DNA from: CAIXQW01 sp046049675
Lineage (GTDB): Bacteria; Bacteroidota; Bacteroidia; Chitinophagales; Chitinophagaceae
Length of the DNA stretch: 33,862 bases
Assembly: GCA_046049675.1 (NCBI GenBank)
Contig: JBJORA010000100.1
Coordinates: 1-33,862, forward strand
Direction: 5' to 3'
Below are positions 32,052-33,862 of the stretch, in pieces; within the stretch, counting starts at the first letter, position 1; every line of letters begins with the position of its first letter. Under the pieces are notes generated by a model, which was not told the DNA's origin, did no database searches, and saw only the letters and a list, made by a program, of their open reading frames with translations. Made by a program: the position numbers and the translations under genes.

Positions 32052-33862
32052 CTACCGCACCACTAACACATCGCCCTTCACCACATAGCGTTTACTATCT
32101 TTTGAGCAAGTGTATCTGTAGTAATACCAATAGGTGCCTAGTTCTACGAGCTCGCCTTTGTAGGTGCCGTCCCATTTTTCGCCGAAGGTTACAGAAGAAT
32201 AAACTTTATTGCCCCAGCGATCAAAGATTTCGAACGCCTCAAGTCTAATGCTTAAGTCGTTTCCATTAAGTACCCCAAATTTATCATTTAGCATATCGTT
32301 ATTTGGGGTAAAAGCAGTTGGCAAAATTGCATCTCCGCAGCAATCTAAGCTATCAATCACTTCAACTATTGTACTTGCTTTACAACCCTTTGCATCTACA
32401 ACATTTGCCTTGTAAATTCCAGCTGATAGGTTAATGGCCATCGAATCGTATTGAATGGGATTAGTATTCCAAGCTGTTGTAATTGGTATATTACCTGTAC
32501 CATTAAACTGCACAGCAGCAGTGCCAAGTGCTGTTGCTCCATTGCAGCTTGCAATATGTTGTACGCTAGAAGTAATAGCTAAGGCAGGTGCCGATAAGCC
32601 TAGCACTATTGTAGTATCGTAGATGCAGCCATTTTTATCCACTACATGTAAGTTGTACGAGCCTACACCTAAATCATTGAATCTACCTGTCGTGTTTGCG
32701 CTGCCGATAGGTAATAAGGTATATTGGAAGTTACCAGCTGAGCCATTAGCTAAAGCATATATTGCACCATCGCTATCACCCTCGCAAGAAACAGGCTTCG
32801 GTTCTAATTGAGAAAAACTAATGGGTGTTGCTTGTGCAAGAATTATCGCAGAGTCTTGAATACAACCCAAGCTATCTGATACAGAAATCGTGTACATGCC
32901 TGCTGAGATGTTTTGAAAAATTCCTGTTGTGTTACTATTAGTAAAGTTGTTTAAACTGAATTGATATGGCGGAAAGCCATTGCTTGCAGTGCAATGTATT
33001 GCTGCAGTGCTTGTATTGTGACATACTGCTGGCTCTAATTGAATCGTATAGAAATTGAAAAAACCACTGTTGGCAAGCGTAACCTCGGTATTTGTCGTGC
33101 AACCGTTTGCATCCGTAACAATGATTGTGTAAATACCTGCAACAAGATGATCAAGAAGCAATGAATCTTTATGAGCGTATGTGGCATAGTTAATATTATT
33201 ATTAGACATTACACTATAAGTGTAATAGATATTGGTATCAAGAAAAATACCACCTTGCGTCTGCAAAGCAATTGTAGCAGAGCTGTCTTGCGCACATATA
33301 GGATGCTTAATGTCTACATTGGCAATATGCATTGCTGGTATGCCAGAGGCAACAAATACAGTAGTACTTGATGTGCAATTATTGTCGTCTTTAGCAGTAA
33401 CTACATAGTTTGTGTTATTGTAAAGCCCATAAAAGCAGTGCAGTGTATCGAAGCTTCCGATATTAAATGCATACAAATAAGGTTGGACGCCACCAGCTAC
33501 GCTATCGCAGAAGCTAGCAGCGTTGCTATTGGCGCATTGCGATGAAACTGCAGTGATGTGATGAATAATTGGCTGAGGCTCAGTAATTGTAATTGCACTC
33601 GACGTCGTACATCCTAAGGCATCTGTTGTAGTAATGGTATAAGTGCCAGCAGTAAGGTTGCTGTAACTAGTATCAGTGCCAATGGAAATGCCAAGTGGTT
33701 GAATTACACTAGTTAAACTTGGCGCGCCTCCAGTTAGCCCTATTGTAAAGGCCCCAGTTTGTTCACCATGGCACAATACATTTTGCAGGGTAGCAGATTT
33801 TACAAGAAAAGAATCTGGTTGCACAATCGTAGTAATCGTTGTGTCAGCGCAACCTAGAGAAT
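32052..33862 (-). CDS. Partial gene: SprB-repeat secreted adhesin with CHU_C domain (5' end outside window)
   Basis: The frame is open to the right window edge (the last codons read SLGCADTTITTIV), so the 590-residue version beginning at GTG 33822-33824 is only an artificial start; at least 603 residues lie in the window and the N-terminus is missing. At least six SprB-like repeats are present (VLCHGEQTGAFTIGLTGG ... GTYTITTTDALGC, and so on), then a CHU_C domain (CCGDAILPTAFTPNNDMLNDKF ... FEIFDRWGNKVY ... GDVLVVR). Along the whole visible length it lines up repeat for repeat with the adjacent 1615-aa protein, with high identity in the last 95 residues. It is therefore a tandem paralog, exported by T9SS and surface-attached. 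Functions of such proteins include adhesion, gliding and biofilm. Confidence 0.9.
   Translation of the reverse strand, partial: SLGCADTTITTIVQPDSFLVKSATLQNVLCHGEQTGAFTIGLTGGAPSLTSVIQPLGISIGTDTSYSNLTAGTYTITTTDALGCTTSSAITITEPQPIIHHITAVSSQCANSNAASFCDSVAGGVQPYLYAFNIGSFDTLHCFYGLYNNTNYVVTAKDDNNCTSSTTVFVASGIPAMHIANVDIKHPICAQDSSATIALQTQGGIFLDTNIYYTYSVMSNNNINYATYAHKDSLLLDHLVAGIYTIIVTDANGCTTNTEVTLANSGFFNFYTIQLEPAVCHNTSTAAIHCTASNGFPPYQFSLNNFTNSNTTGIFQNISAGMYTISVSDSLGCIQDSAIILAQATPISFSQLEPKPVSCEGDSDGAIYALANGSAGNFQYTLLPIGSANTTGRFNDLGVGSYNLHVVDKNGCIYDTTIVLGLSAPALAITSSVQHIASCNGATALGTAAVQFNGTGNIPITTAWNTNPIQYDSMAINLSAGIYKANVVDAKGCKASTIVEVIDSLDCCGDAILPTAFTPNNDMLNDKFGVLNGNDLSIRLEAFEIFDRWGNKVYSSVTFGEKWDGTYKGELVELGTYWYYYRYTCSKDSKRYVVKGDVLVVR

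Overview
The window reads as chromosomal DNA of a Bacteroidota bacterium, most likely a Chitinophagales/Sphingobacteriales-type lineage (inference). The support is AT-rich intergenic DNA, TAnnTTTG-type promoter elements, poor Shine-Dalgarno sites, type IX secretion C-terminal sorting domains (a type A domain on one protein, gliding-motility/CHU_C type on two), SprB-like repeat adhesins, DUF3667 and DUF4397 proteins, and many small signal-peptide or lipoprotein ORFs. No rRNA, tRNA, CRISPR array or prophage was recognised. Almost every gene is on the minus strand; only one two-gene operon (22328-24913) is convincingly on the plus strand.

Layout. 1-661: hairpin REP-like repeats beside a REP-associated tyrosine transposase (RAYT). 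731-5648: poorly characterised envelope and secreted proteins, namely a two-TM protein, a secreted clan GH-A-like glycosidase, a membrane-anchored secreted protein broken by a one-base frameshift, a secreted TPR protein and a lipoprotein. 5649-6199: a 551-base gap with a plus-strand terminator-like hairpin. 6200-7881: a DUF3667 membrane protein and a CPBP/CAAX-protease-like protein in one operon. 8070-14443: small cytosolic detoxification or modification-type genes (three GNATs, pirin, VOC, ClbS/DfsB-like, SRPBCC, DUF2310), interrupted by one T9SS cargo protein. 14615-17050: unknown proteins, two of them secreted. 17207-19861: a TPR-CHAT lipoprotein with a caspase-like His/Cys pair. 20038-22170: an outer-membrane barrel gene followed by a gene for a secreted protein with a cysteine-rich basic tail. 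22328-24913: a secreted copper-amine-oxidase-like protein and a secreted beta-propeller-like protein, almost touching. 24910-25920: a MauG/CcpA-type di-heme cytochrome c peroxidase, tail-to-tail with that operon. 26031-26699: a DUF4397 lipoprotein with a good promoter and terminator. 26961-33862: two tandem paralogous SprB-repeat/CHU_C adhesins, the second running off the right edge.

The most interesting part is 22.3-25.9 kb. The amine-oxidase-like protein keeps the NYxY cofactor-tyrosine motif but seems to lack the HxH copper ligands. It is paired with a beta-propeller-like protein and lies beside a MauG-type di-heme enzyme, a family known to build amino-acid-derived cofactors in partner proteins. 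That a MauG-like enzyme modifies this amine-oxidase-like protein is a hypothesis, not something the sequence proves. The frameshifted gene at 2689-3584, the RAYT/REP cluster and the 15-bp inverted repeat between the adhesin paralogs are also worth checking.
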